From the NCBI GenBank assembly GCA_030043175.1, contig JASHYD010000038.1, positions 1 through 6,289 on the forward strand: a DNA stretch of 6,289 nucleotides, in the 5' to 3' direction. Below are positions 1 through 6,004 of the stretch, one piece after another (position 1 is the first letter of the stretch; every line of letters starts with the position of its first letter). This DNA is from Xanthobacteraceae bacterium (GTDB taxonomy: Bacteria > Pseudomonadota > Alphaproteobacteria > Rhizobiales > Xanthobacteraceae). The translations under genes and the position numbers were made by a program. The notes under the pieces are model-generated. The model was not told where the DNA came from and did not search any database. It was given only the letters and a program-made list of their open reading frames with translations.

Positions 1-71
1 TAATGAGTTATGACTCGCGTGATACGGCACTGATGGCGGTCTTCGGCTTTACTGACCGGCAAGACCTGTAA
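1..71 (+). CDS. Possible 3' end of an upstream gene (partial, unidentified)
   Basis: From base 3 a frame reads MSYDSRDTALMAVFGFTDRQ, then Asp-Leu and a TAA stop at 69-71. It has no stop back to the window edge, and about two thirds of its codons end in G or C, which is coding-like for this GC-rich DNA. It is most simply the C-terminal tail of a gene that begins outside the window. It could instead be a 22-codon chance frame starting at the ATG at base 3, but I see no ribosome binding site because only two bases precede it. I do not recognise the family. Confidence 0.3.
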   Translation, partial: MSYDSRDTALMAVFGFTDRQDL

Positions 72-94
72 GATTATCGCTCACGGGCGCGGGT

Positions 95-123
95 TTGACC
101 GGGCTAAGCCATCGCCCAAGCGT
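95..123 (+). promoter_or_regulatory. Weak sigma70-like promoter candidate before the metallopeptidase operon
   Basis: TTGACC at 95-100 is a good -35 match. A 17-base spacer leads to AAGCGT at 118-123, which is a poor -10. The 112-base gap 72-183 is the only untranslated space upstream of the two-gene operon, so a promoter is expected here unless the operon is transcribed from further left. The call is positional with one good hexamer. Confidence 0.2.
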
Positions 124-183
124 GACTGGTTAGGTCGGGTACAGGCTCAAGATCCACCGAATTCCCTTAGGTTCCAAAACGCC

Positions 184-1212
184 ATGCCGAGCCGGAAATT
201 TGCGTGGGCCGCCTTCCCCGACGAACAATTGCTCGGGCTCCGCCTGAAGGACCTCGAGGTCACGGTCGACGGCACTTGGCTAGAGGACTGTCTGGGCACT
301 CTGCATGAAGAACTCGGCGAGCGCGGCATACGGGCCCGGCCTCACGCCTGGATCTCGAGCGAGTGGTTCAGCCCGGAAAACACGCCGGGCATCGCTATCC
401 CTTTCTATCTCACCCACCGGCGCTTGATGCAGCTGGAGAGGAAAATGATCCTCGACGTTGAGGGCGGTACTTGGTCTGAATGCATGAACATCCTTCGTCA
501 TGAGGCCGGCCATGTGCTGCAGCACTCCTATCAGCTCCAGCGACGGCGTCGATGGCAGCAGCTATTCGGCCGGTCCTCGCAACGCTATCCCCGCTATTAT
601 CGAGCCAATCCCGCCAGCAGGCATTTCGTCCAACATCTGCGGCTCTGGTACGCGCAGAGCCATCCGGATGAAGACTTCGCAGAAACGTTTGCCGTGTGGC
701 TTCGGCCCCGCTCGAATTGGCGATCGCGTTACGCCGGATGGCCAGCACTCAAGAAGCTTGAATATGTCGACGTGTTGATGGCAGAAATCGCCGGGCAACG
801 GCCGCTGCTCAGTGGCCGGGAGCAGGTCGACCCCCTCAACCGCCTCACCGATACGCTTGGTGAGCACTACAAAAAAAAGCAGGCTCTCTACGCCTTCGAC
901 GCGCCCACAACCTACGACCGTGATCTGCTGCGGTTGTTCTCCGCCGATCCCAGGCATCACCGGTGGCAGTCGGCTTCGATGTTTATCAGGCACAATCGGG
1001 CGAGAATTAGACGACTTGTAGCGAAGTGGACGGGTGAGTACCAGCTCACACTCGATGCTGTGCTCGATGACATCGTGGCCCGGTGCCGCGAGCTCAATCT
1101 GCGTGCAGTTGGTCCCGAGCGTGAGCTCATTATCGAGTTCGCCGTGCTTTTGACCGCCAAGACGATGCATGCCCTGTTCGGCCCATCGCGGCGTAGGTGG
1201 ATCGCGCTATGA
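184..1212 (+). CDS. Putative zinc-binding metallopeptidase (Peptidase_Mx type)
   Basis: A 342-aa protein read as a zinc-dependent peptidase. The zinc motif HEAGH is at residues 106-110 (His106, Glu107, His110). About 50 residues later HPDEDFAE (160-167) supplies the likely third ligand in its acidic stretch. This spacing and the following AxWLxP...YAGWPALKKLEYVD block match the Peptidase_Mx family as I know it. The N-terminal block around GTWLEDCLGTLHEELGERGI and the WFSPENTPGIAIPFYLTH segment are also typical. Residues about 205-342 form a helical C-terminal region without a recognised motif. There is no signal peptide or membrane segment, so it is probably cytoplasmic. The N-terminal zinc ribbon of some longer relatives is absent. 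ATG 184 is the first in-frame ATG after the stop at 31-33; its Shine-Dalgarno is weak. The stop overlaps the start of the ATP-grasp gene. The natural substrate is unknown. Confidence 0.88.
   Translation: MPSRKFAWAAFPDEQLLGLRLKDLEVTVDGTWLEDCLGTLHEELGERGIRARPHAWISSEWFSPENTPGIAIPFYLTHRRLMQLERKMILDVEGGTWSECMNILRHEAGHVLQHSYQLQRRRRWQQLFGRSSQRYPRYYRANPASRHFVQHLRLWYAQSHPDEDFAETFAVWLRPRSNWRSRYAGWPALKKLEYVDVLMAEIAGQRPLLSGREQVDPLNRLTDTLGEHYKKKQALYAFDAPTTYDRDLLRLFSADPRHHRWQSASMFIRHNRARIRRLVAKWTGEYQLTLDAVLDDIVARCRELNLRAVGPERELIIEFAVLLTAKTMHALFGPSRRRWIAL
859..879 (+). promoter_or_regulatory. Possible programmed -1 frameshift site (SD-like element plus A AAA AAG)
   Basis: Codons 230-232 of the peptidase gene are AAA AAA AAG (871-879), an A8 run containing the in-frame heptamer A AAA AAG (873-879), the slippery sequence known from E. 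coli dnaX. An SD-like GGTGAG lies at 859-864, eight bases upstream of the heptamer, a stimulatory arrangement also known from dnaX. After a -1 slip translation would add 14 codons and stop at TGA 921-923. The result would be a protein of about 246 aa that keeps both zinc motifs and loses most of the C-terminal region. I did not find a clear downstream stem. The run could be chance. Confidence 0.3.
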
Positions 1213-2237
1213 AACGGCTTCGTGTCTTAGTGCTCATGGACCCCGACCTGATACCCCCGGATTCAACCGAGGGATACACCGAGCAGCAAATCAATAAATG
1301 GAAAACTGAGTATGACGTTGTAACGACTCTGCGTACCGCCGGGCACGAGGTCCGGCCGCTCGGCGTTCACGACGAGCTCAAGCTGATCCGTGATGAGATC
1401 GAGGGCTGGAAGCCGGATGTGGTGTTCATTCTCCTCGAGCAGTTTCACGGCGAGGTTATCTACGACCAGAATGTTGCGAGCTATCTCGAGCTTATGCGCG
1501 TTCCGTATACCGGCTGCCAGCCGCGCGGCCTGGTGCTGGCGCGCGGCAAGGATCTTTCCAAGACCCTCGTGCATTACCATCGGATTCCAGTACCGGCTTT
1601 TGCGGTCTTTCCCATGCGCCGCAAGGTCCGCCGACCGCCGCGTCTCGCCCTACCACTGATCATCAAGAGCGTGAGCGAGGACTCATCCCTCGGCATCGCC
1701 CAGGCATCTGTCGTCGACAGCGACGAGAAACTCGCAGAGCGCGTCGCCTTTATTCACGAACGAATCGGCACCGCTGCCATTGCTGAGCAATACATCGAGG
1801 GGCGCGAGCTCTATGTCGGGGTGCTCGGCAACGACCGCCTGCGGGTGCTGCCAGTTTGGGAACTGCAATTCGGCAATATGGCGGAGGGTTCATGGCGCAT
1901 CGCTACCGAGAAGGTCAAGCACGATCCTGATTACCAGGAGCGCCGGGGCATCCTGCACGGGCCTGCGGAGGACCTTGCGCCTGAACTGCACGCCCGCATT
2001 CAGCGAACAGCGAAGCGCATCTACAGAACGCTGGAGCTCGACGGCTATGCCCGCATCGATTTTCGTCTCTCTGCTGAGGGTGTCCTCTATTTCCTCGAGG
2101 CCAATCCAAATCCTGAGATCGCGGAGAGCCAAGAATTTGCGGCGGCAGCGCGGCACGACGGCCTCTCCTACCCGGACCTGCTGCATCGGATTCTAGCTCT
2201 TGGAATGAGCCGAACGGCATCAAGCAGCGCCCGGTGA
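1209..2237 (+). CDS. ATP-grasp ligase, D-alanine-D-alanine ligase-like
   Basis: A 342-aa enzyme expected to activate a carboxylate with ATP and join it to an amine. ATP-grasp hallmarks run in order: PLIIKSVSEDSSLGI (149-163, nucleotide-binding Lys153), EQYIEGRELYVGVLG (193-207), GYARIDFR (279-286, Asp284) and YFLEANPNPEI (294-304, metal ligands Glu297 and Asn299). An N-terminal Rossmann-like half comes first. It is not a standard cell-wall Ddl: the N-terminal GGxSxE-type signature is missing, and the C-terminal motif is EANPNPE rather than EVNTxPG. No signal peptide is seen, so it is cytoplasmic. ATG 1209 is preferred over the in-frame GTG at 1197, because ATG overlaps the peptidase stop (ATGA) and TAGGTGG at 1194-1200 sits eight bases upstream. 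Cotranslation with the peptidase implies a shared pathway. Ligase class is confident; substrate is unknown. Confidence 0.85.
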   Translation: MKRLRVLVLMDPDLIPPDSTEGYTEQQINKWKTEYDVVTTLRTAGHEVRPLGVHDELKLIRDEIEGWKPDVVFILLEQFHGEVIYDQNVASYLELMRVPYTGCQPRGLVLARGKDLSKTLVHYHRIPVPAFAVFPMRRKVRRPPRLALPLIIKSVSEDSSLGIAQASVVDSDEKLAERVAFIHERIGTAAIAEQYIEGRELYVGVLGNDRLRVLPVWELQFGNMAEGSWRIATEKVKHDPDYQERRGILHGPAEDLAPELHARIQRTAKRIYRTLELDGYARIDFRLSAEGVLYFLEANPNPEIAESQEFAAAARHDGLSYPDLLHRILALGMSRTASSSAR

Positions 2238-2340
2238 GGCTCCCCCGTTCTGCTCTTTCCCGAGTCGATTATGGCGGGCACTTTCGGCTGCGACATCGGC
2301 AGTTCGATCAGGGAGGGCCGGTCCCGGGCTCGACCGCCTT

Positions 2341-2359
2341 GCCGATCGCTGCGATCGGC
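2341..2359. repeat. Perfect 9+1+9 inverted repeat
   Basis: GCCGATCGC (2341-2349), a central T, then GCGATCGGC (2351-2359) are exact reverse complements. With only one central base it would fold as a shorter hairpin in RNA, or serve as a palindromic protein-binding site in DNA. It lies about 100 bases after the ATP-grasp stop and has no T-run, so it is not a standard intrinsic terminator. Confidence 0.55.
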
Positions 2360-2732
2360 GGACAAATGTCGACTTCAGCGGCAGCTTTGACAGCGCAAAC
2401 AACGACGTGGTTTCGGCGCCTCGGCCATGACTGGCTCGATCATCGGCAGGTCGGATGCTGCCGGATTCCGTATCATCAAGCGATCTCCGATGCCCCTGGC
2501 GGCCTCGACAGCCGCGGCTTCATGCATCTGTCGTCGATTGCGCCGCGGCGCCGCCCGCTCATCCTCACAGAACCGGCCTCGCCCTGCCGCGGTCTCGGCC
2601 TGCCTGAGTCAAAATGATCCCCAAAGGTGGCTGGCCCGAATGCGCTCGATCCCGGCCCGTAATCGTACTTTGTCAGGACGGCCTGCGAAGACAACAATGT
2701 TGTGACGATCGCGGCACGTCAACGCCGGCGAA

Positions 2733-2785
2733 TGGAGCCAACGGCTCCAGCGACCGTGTTTGGCGACATTTCGCGCCGTTTTTTT
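2733..2785 (+). terminator. Weak terminator-like structure before the His-rich gene
   Basis: A 7-bp hairpin, TGGAGCC (2733-2739), loop AAC, GGCTCCA (2743-2749), is followed 30 bases later by a run of seven T (2779-2785). A second small stem, GCGA (2763-2766) with TCGC (2771-2774), lies between them with a four-base loop. The T-run is not directly against the strong stem, so this is an imperfect intrinsic terminator on the + strand. It would separate left-side transcripts from the next gene. The nearest upstream stop codon is about 500 bases away. Confidence 0.3.
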
Positions 2786-2788
2786 GTC

Positions 2789-2814
2789 ACACGCAGGCTT
2801 TGACCTTTGCGTGT
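2789..2814. promoter_or_regulatory. Inverted repeat upstream of the His-rich gene, possible operator
   Basis: ACACGCA (2789-2795) and TGCGTGT (2808-2814) are exact reverse complements separated by 12 bases. The spacer carries TTTGACCTT, which contains a -35-like TTGACC at 2800-2805. The right arm ends 19 bases before the ATG at 2834. Position and symmetry fit a dimeric repressor or activator site. No -10 box is clear at 17 bases, and no regulator gene is in the window, so the function is inferred from position only. Confidence 0.35.
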
Positions 2815-2833
2815 CGTCTGGTAGAGAAGCCGG

Positions 2834-3247
2834 ATGGTGCGATTGCGCGTGTTCTCGCTGGCTCGGCTACGGTGCCTCGGTCCGGTGCTGCTGGGTTTCT
2901 TTGTGTTGGCCCAGGTCACCGCCATAGTGCCGTTGATCAGCATCCACATCCAACATGCATTGGAGACCGAGCAAGATATTGCTACCGACCTGCGCGAGAG
3001 CGGCGGGGTTAATCATGCGCACCGCCATCACCTCCACCACGACAGCGGACAGCACGAGCATAGTACCAACGATGCAAACGATCAGTGTTGTACCCTGCAC
3101 CACCACTTGGCGGGTGTAATGCCGATGGCGCGTGGCGCGAGCGGGAGCGGTTCGGCGGTATCGATCGTCGCTCTTTCGCCGCGCTCACTTGTGGGCATTG
3201 ATCCGAGTAAGCTGGAACGCCCGCCAAAACTCCCATTGTCGGTCTAA
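2834..3247 (+). CDS. Small His-rich membrane-anchored or secreted protein
   Basis: A 137-aa protein of no family I can name with confidence. The basic start (Arg3, Arg5, Arg11, Arg13) and hydrophobic stretch at about 14-38 form a signal peptide or membrane anchor with no obvious AxA cleavage site. Residues 61-91 hold eleven His and a Cys pair (Cys85-Cys86), ending CCTLHHHLAGVMP. That composition suggests metal binding outside the cytoplasm. It resembles in layout, not in detectable sequence, the small His-rich proteins found next to czc/cop metal-efflux operons; no efflux gene is visible here. The Pro-rich tail (about 115-137) has no motif. ATG 2834 follows an in-frame TAG at 2822-2824 and has a purine-rich AGAGAAG at 2823-2829, rather close. 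The inverted repeat at 2789-2814 may control it. The gene is likely real; metal binding is inference. Confidence 0.65.
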   Translation: MVRLRVFSLARLRCLGPVLLGFFVLAQVTAIVPLISIHIQHALETEQDIATDLRESGGVNHAHRHHLHHDSGQHEHSTNDANDQCCTLHHHLAGVMPMARGASGSGSAVSIVALSPRSLVGIDPSKLERPPKLPLSV

Positions 3248-3665
3248 ACTGCGCCCGGCCGATCTGGTCGCGCGCTCCGGTTTGGCTTCGGCAATCCCGG
3301 AGTTTCCATGCATGCGCATCTTATGCAGCATAACGCCTCACCATGGGGTGGGGGGTGGCCCTGTTTTCCTTTGGGTGATCGAAACTCCCACCGTGATGGC
3401 CGTCATTGTGATCGCTATATCGCCATCTACGCACACAGCAGCAGGTCCGCCCAACCTTGTACGCGCGAAGCGGCCGGAGTGGTTTCGCGTGCGGCGTGGG
3501 ACTACCGAATCTCGGGCGACGCAACCGTCCGAGCAGGGCGCTCGCTGACGAACTGTGAACGACACCAACCTGCAATCGAGGTTCGAATTCTGAGCGTGAC
3601 TTGAGAGCGCTTCTTGAGGGAAGCCAAGCCCCGCTGATACCCGACAATACACAGTGAGGTCAGAA
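3248..3665. other. 418-base gap; one doubtful 78-codon frame and a G-rich run
   Basis: The best open frame is + 3312-3548 (78 aa). It has GGAG at 3299-3302 nine bases before its ATG and a hydrophobic core, PVFLWVIETPTVMAVIVIAI. Its codon use is only weakly GC3-biased, and overlapping frames on both strands are equally long, so I do not call it a gene. A G-rich run at 3345-3358 (GGGGTGGGGGGTGG) lies inside it. The last bases carry the ribosome binding site GTGAGG (3654-3659) of the next gene. Nothing else is recognisable. Confidence 0.45.
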
Positions 3666-3890
3666 ATGGATGAGGTGCATCTATCCAATCTAGTAATTGC
3701 CGCGGGCTGTCTGCTTGTCGTAGCCGGGGTGCTCCACCTCTTTTGTCAAGCCCTCGAAGTGCGACAGGCAAAGCAGGGGCGGATTAGCGCCAGACTAAAT
3801 GTGAGAAAGTGGTCATGTCGATCAATATCTCCCGGTATCATCATGATTGGCCTCGGTACCGCGCTGCTCGGAGGCGGACATTTTGTCTGA
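3666..3890 (+). CDS. Small two-pass membrane protein, unknown function
   Basis: A 74-aa protein with two hydrophobic segments, about residues 8-28 and 55-72, joined by a basic loop (Arg33, Lys36, Arg39, Arg43, Arg47, Lys48). The loop charge predicts a hairpin in the inner membrane with both ends outside the cytoplasm. The second segment, SPGIIMIGLGTALLGGG, is Gly-rich and ends almost at the C-terminus. I chose ATG 3666 over the upstream in-frame GTG at 3654, because GTGAGG at 3654-3659 is then a well-placed Shine-Dalgarno six bases upstream. It stands alone, 418 bases after the His-rich gene and 424 bases before the esterase gene. No function can be assigned. Small Gly-rich membrane hairpins of this type are common and poorly characterised in rhizobia-like genomes. 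Confidence 0.6.
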   Translation: MDEVHLSNLVIAAGCLLVVAGVLHLFCQALEVRQAKQGRISARLNVRKWSCRSISPGIIMIGLGTALLGGGHFV

Positions 3891-4035
3891 CGTCGATGAC
3901 GTGTTGGCACGACCGGCGCAACTCGGGGACACCTGGTTGAGGAACCACTCATGGCTCCCGCCCTTGACCGTTGCGTTCGGCGAGGAGCCTTGACCGGTAA
4001 TGAGGCCGCATGCACGCTGACATCCGGGTGATCTC

Positions 4036-4056
4036 TCGGAGCGCAATACGCTCCGA
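4036..4056. repeat. Perfect 8-bp hairpin with a 5-base loop
   Basis: TCGGAGCG (4036-4043), loop CAATA, CGCTCCGA (4049-4056). The stem is GC-rich and stable. No T-run follows (the next bases are TCAGAGCC), so it is not a classic intrinsic terminator. It lies about 145 bases after the small membrane-protein gene and about 260 bases before the tannase-family start. It could be a factor-dependent transcript end, an operator or part of a 5' leader. Confidence 0.5.
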
Positions 4057-4300
4057 TCAGAGCCGCATACATTGATGCAAGGCTGCAGAGCCGACAGACC
4101 ATCGAAACCTCTGCGGCGCAGCGGCCAACCATACATTGCGTCAGTGGGCTGCCGTCGGATTGTTTGCGTACGAAGTAGGTAGCAGACGACCAAAGCATGG
4201 CGTGCTAGGCTGCCCATCTCGCCGCTTGCAGAAGCAATAAGCCGAAGGCTCGAACCTTCACTGCGCATTCAAGACTGACGTCCGCGCTCAGGATGCTTTG

Positions 4301-4306
4301 AGGAGG
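4301..4306 (+). promoter_or_regulatory. Strong Shine-Dalgarno sequence of the tannase-family gene
   Basis: AGGAGG, within TTGAGGAGGAGAT, lies eight bases before ATG 4315. This is the best ribosome binding site in the window. It fixes the start of the esterase, together with the signal peptide that begins at this ATG, and suggests efficient translation. Confidence 0.85.
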
Positions 4307-4314
4307 AGATACCC

Positions 4315-5973
4315 ATGCTGAGATTGAAAACTGCGCTCGTGTGCGGCCCGGGGGCAATCCTGATGGCAAACGCATGGTCTCCCGCCAGTGCGGCCGCAAA
4401 TTGTGCCGATTTGGCGAACCTGAAGATCCCGGCGAGCGAAATCGGGCTACCGAGCGGCGGTGTCGCGATAACCTCGGCGCAGATGGCGACCGTGCCCGCT
4501 GGTCCGCTTAATCCGCGCACGACGCGGGATTATTGCAAGGTGCTGGGTGCCGTAATGCCGATGGAGGCGACTGCGCCGCCGGTCAATTTCGAGGTCAACC
4601 TGCCCGTCGACTGGAACGGCAAGGCCGTTCAATATGGCGGTGGCGGCTCGAACGGCGTACTGATCACCGGCCTTGCGCCTCTGCGCGACGCGCGCCGGGA
4701 CACGCCAGTGCCCGTGGCGCGCGGGTTCGCCACCTGGGGTACCGATGCCGGCCACGACAGCAAAAAGCTTCCTCACCCACGGGCCTTTGCGCTCAATGAC
4801 GAGTCGCTCGTCAATATGGCGTACGCGGCGTACAAGAAGACCCATGATGTGGGCATGCGCATCGCGCGCGCGTTTTACGATCGGGCGCCTGCCAAAGTTT
4901 ATTTCTACGGCGGTTCGGAAGGCGGGCGCGAAGCGCTGATGATGGCGCAGCGTTTCCCGACCGATTTCGACGGCATCGTGAGCGTGGTACCCGTGGCCAA
5001 TTACGCGGGCAACAATCTGATGCGGGCAAAGCTCACCCAGCTTCAGCGGGAAGGCGGCTGGATCAACCCGGCCAAAGTGAAGGTGATCCAGGATGCAGTC
5101 GAAGCCGCCTGCGACAAGCTCGACGGTATCGAGGACGGCATCGTCAGCGCCTATGAAAAATGCCTGAGCACGTTCGATGTCGGCACGCTGCGTTGTCTCA
5201 ATGGGACGGACGCCAGCGACACTTGCCTTTCTGACAAGCAAATTGAAGCCGACAGGCTTGTGCATCGTCCTTACCAATATCCGTTCGCCATGAAGAACGG
5301 GGTCACGTCGTTTCCAGGGTGGACCTATGGAAGCGAGGCGCAGCCGGGCGGGATGATCGACACCATAACCGGCCATGAGATGCCGCAATTCCCGATCACG
5401 AACGCGAAGACGCAATCGGTTGCCTGGGTCAATGCGGACGGTTTCGTGCGCTATTTCTTCGCGCGCGATCCAAATTTCGACCCGCTCCAATTCTCGCCAG
5501 AAAAATTCGCCGGCCGGATCAAGGAAATTTCGGAGATGTTCGACACCACCGATCCGGACCTTTCGGCTTTCCAGGCGCACGGCGGCAAGTTGATTCTGAA
5601 AGGCAACGGCGCCGACTATCAACGCAGCGTGCTGCAGGAAATCGACTATTACAAATCGGTAATCGGCAAAATGGGCCAGGATCGCGTCGATCAGTTCGTC
5701 CGCTTTTACGTGACGCCGGGCGTGAACCATCCGGGAAACGGTGTCATGAAGGACGGCAAGGCTGTGCCGGCCAAGGTCGATCTGCTGGGCGCTTTGGACA
5801 CCTGGGTCGACTTGGGTAAGTCCCCTGACGGCCTGATGCAGGTAAGCCAACAAGAGCAGGCGCCGTTTAACACGATCGCCTCGCGCCCGCTGTGCCGTTA
5901 TCCGCTCAGCCCGCATTATGACGGGCATGGCGATGCGAACTTGGCGGCAAGCTTCATCTGCGCGGGGCAGTAA
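4315..5973 (+). CDS. Exported tannase/feruloyl esterase family alpha/beta-hydrolase
   Basis: A 552-aa hydrolase of the tannase family (Pfam Tannase), which cleaves aromatic carboxylic esters such as gallates, feruloyl esters or MHET. A Sec signal peptide (basic Arg3/Lys5, hydrophobic core, cleavage near ASA at 24-26) sends it to the periplasm or outside. The nucleophile is Ser201 in YGGSEGGREAL; Asp434 (KGNGAD) and His472 (GVNHPGNG) complete the triad. The lid between them has a CDKLDGIEDGI loop (266-276) matching the family's calcium site (Asp267, Asp270, Asp274). Cysteines C30/C74, C266/C283, C294/C304 and C527/C549 can pair as known disulfides. The usual Cys next to Ser and next to His are replaced by Gly200 and Pro473, so the CS-D-HC disulfide is missing. 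Length is normal. It has its own strong ribosome site and appears monocistronic. The substrate cannot be assigned. Confidence 0.92.
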   Translation: MLRLKTALVCGPGAILMANAWSPASAAANCADLANLKIPASEIGLPSGGVAITSAQMATVPAGPLNPRTTRDYCKVLGAVMPMEATAPPVNFEVNLPVDWNGKAVQYGGGGSNGVLITGLAPLRDARRDTPVPVARGFATWGTDAGHDSKKLPHPRAFALNDESLVNMAYAAYKKTHDVGMRIARAFYDRAPAKVYFYGGSEGGREALMMAQRFPTDFDGIVSVVPVANYAGNNLMRAKLTQLQREGGWINPAKVKVIQDAVEAACDKLDGIEDGIVSAYEKCLSTFDVGTLRCLNGTDASDTCLSDKQIEADRLVHRPYQYPFAMKNGVTSFPGWTYGSEAQPGGMIDTITGHEMPQFPITNAKTQSVAWVNADGFVRYFFARDPNFDPLQFSPEKFAGRIKEISEMFDTTDPDLSAFQAHGGKLILKGNGADYQRSVLQEIDYYKSVIGKMGQDRVDQFVRFYVTPGVNHPGNGVMKDGKAVPAKVDLLGALDTWVDLGKSPDGLMQVSQQEQAPFNTIASRPLCRYPLSPHYDGHGDANLAASFICAGQ

Positions 5974-6004
5974 ACGCTGCTCCACCGTGGCCTGCAGTAC
6001 GTTC

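Larger units (their letters stand above)
2238..2833. other. 596-base gap without a defensible gene
   Basis: Open frames of 60-130 codons occur on both strands, for example + 2234-2617 and - 2476-2697. They overlap each other, have no convincing ribosome binding site and show no recognisable family. Their compositions are rich in Arg, Pro and Ser, as expected of chance frames in GC-rich DNA. The stretch holds three short perfect inverted repeats (2341-2359, 2691-2703, 2733-2749), a T7 run (2779-2785) and a 7-base inverted repeat close to the next gene (2789-2814). It may be decayed sequence, but I cannot name the parent gene or element. Confidence 0.5.
3891..4314. other. 424-base gap upstream of the tannase-family gene
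   Basis: No gene is supported. Two long minus-strand frames (3822-4268 and 3746-4198) overlap each other and run over the end of the small membrane-protein gene, and neither shows a recognisable motif. A perfect 8-bp hairpin sits at 4036-4056. The 3' end carries the strong ribosome binding site of the esterase gene. The length is ample for a promoter with regulation, but I could not identify a convincing -35/-10 pair. Confidence 0.5.

Noticed and set aside
562..1170. 202-codon minus-strand frame within the metallopeptidase gene
   Set aside because: The sense strand carries the HEAGH and HPDEDFAE motifs in the right order; the antisense product shows no domain.
1197..1208. GTG at 1197 as the start of the ATP-grasp gene
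   Set aside because: It adds only four residues, while ATG 1209 has a better placed ribosome site and forms the ATGA overlap typical of coupled genes.
2234..2617. 127-codon + frame directly after the ATP-grasp gene
   Set aside because: Its ATG overlaps the ligase stop region, which is tempting, but it has no ribosome site and no recognisable family. Its composition is that of a chance frame, and overlapping frames on both strands are similar in length.
2476..2697. Possible insertion-sequence remnant in the 2238-2833 gap
   Set aside because: The bases near 2608-2640 vaguely recall the ends of some IS families, but there is no transposase reading frame, no paired terminal repeat and no target duplication that I can see.
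3822..4268. 148-codon minus-strand frame in the gap before the tannase-family gene
   Set aside because: It overlaps the end of the small membrane-protein gene and another minus-strand frame, and has neither motif nor convincing start.
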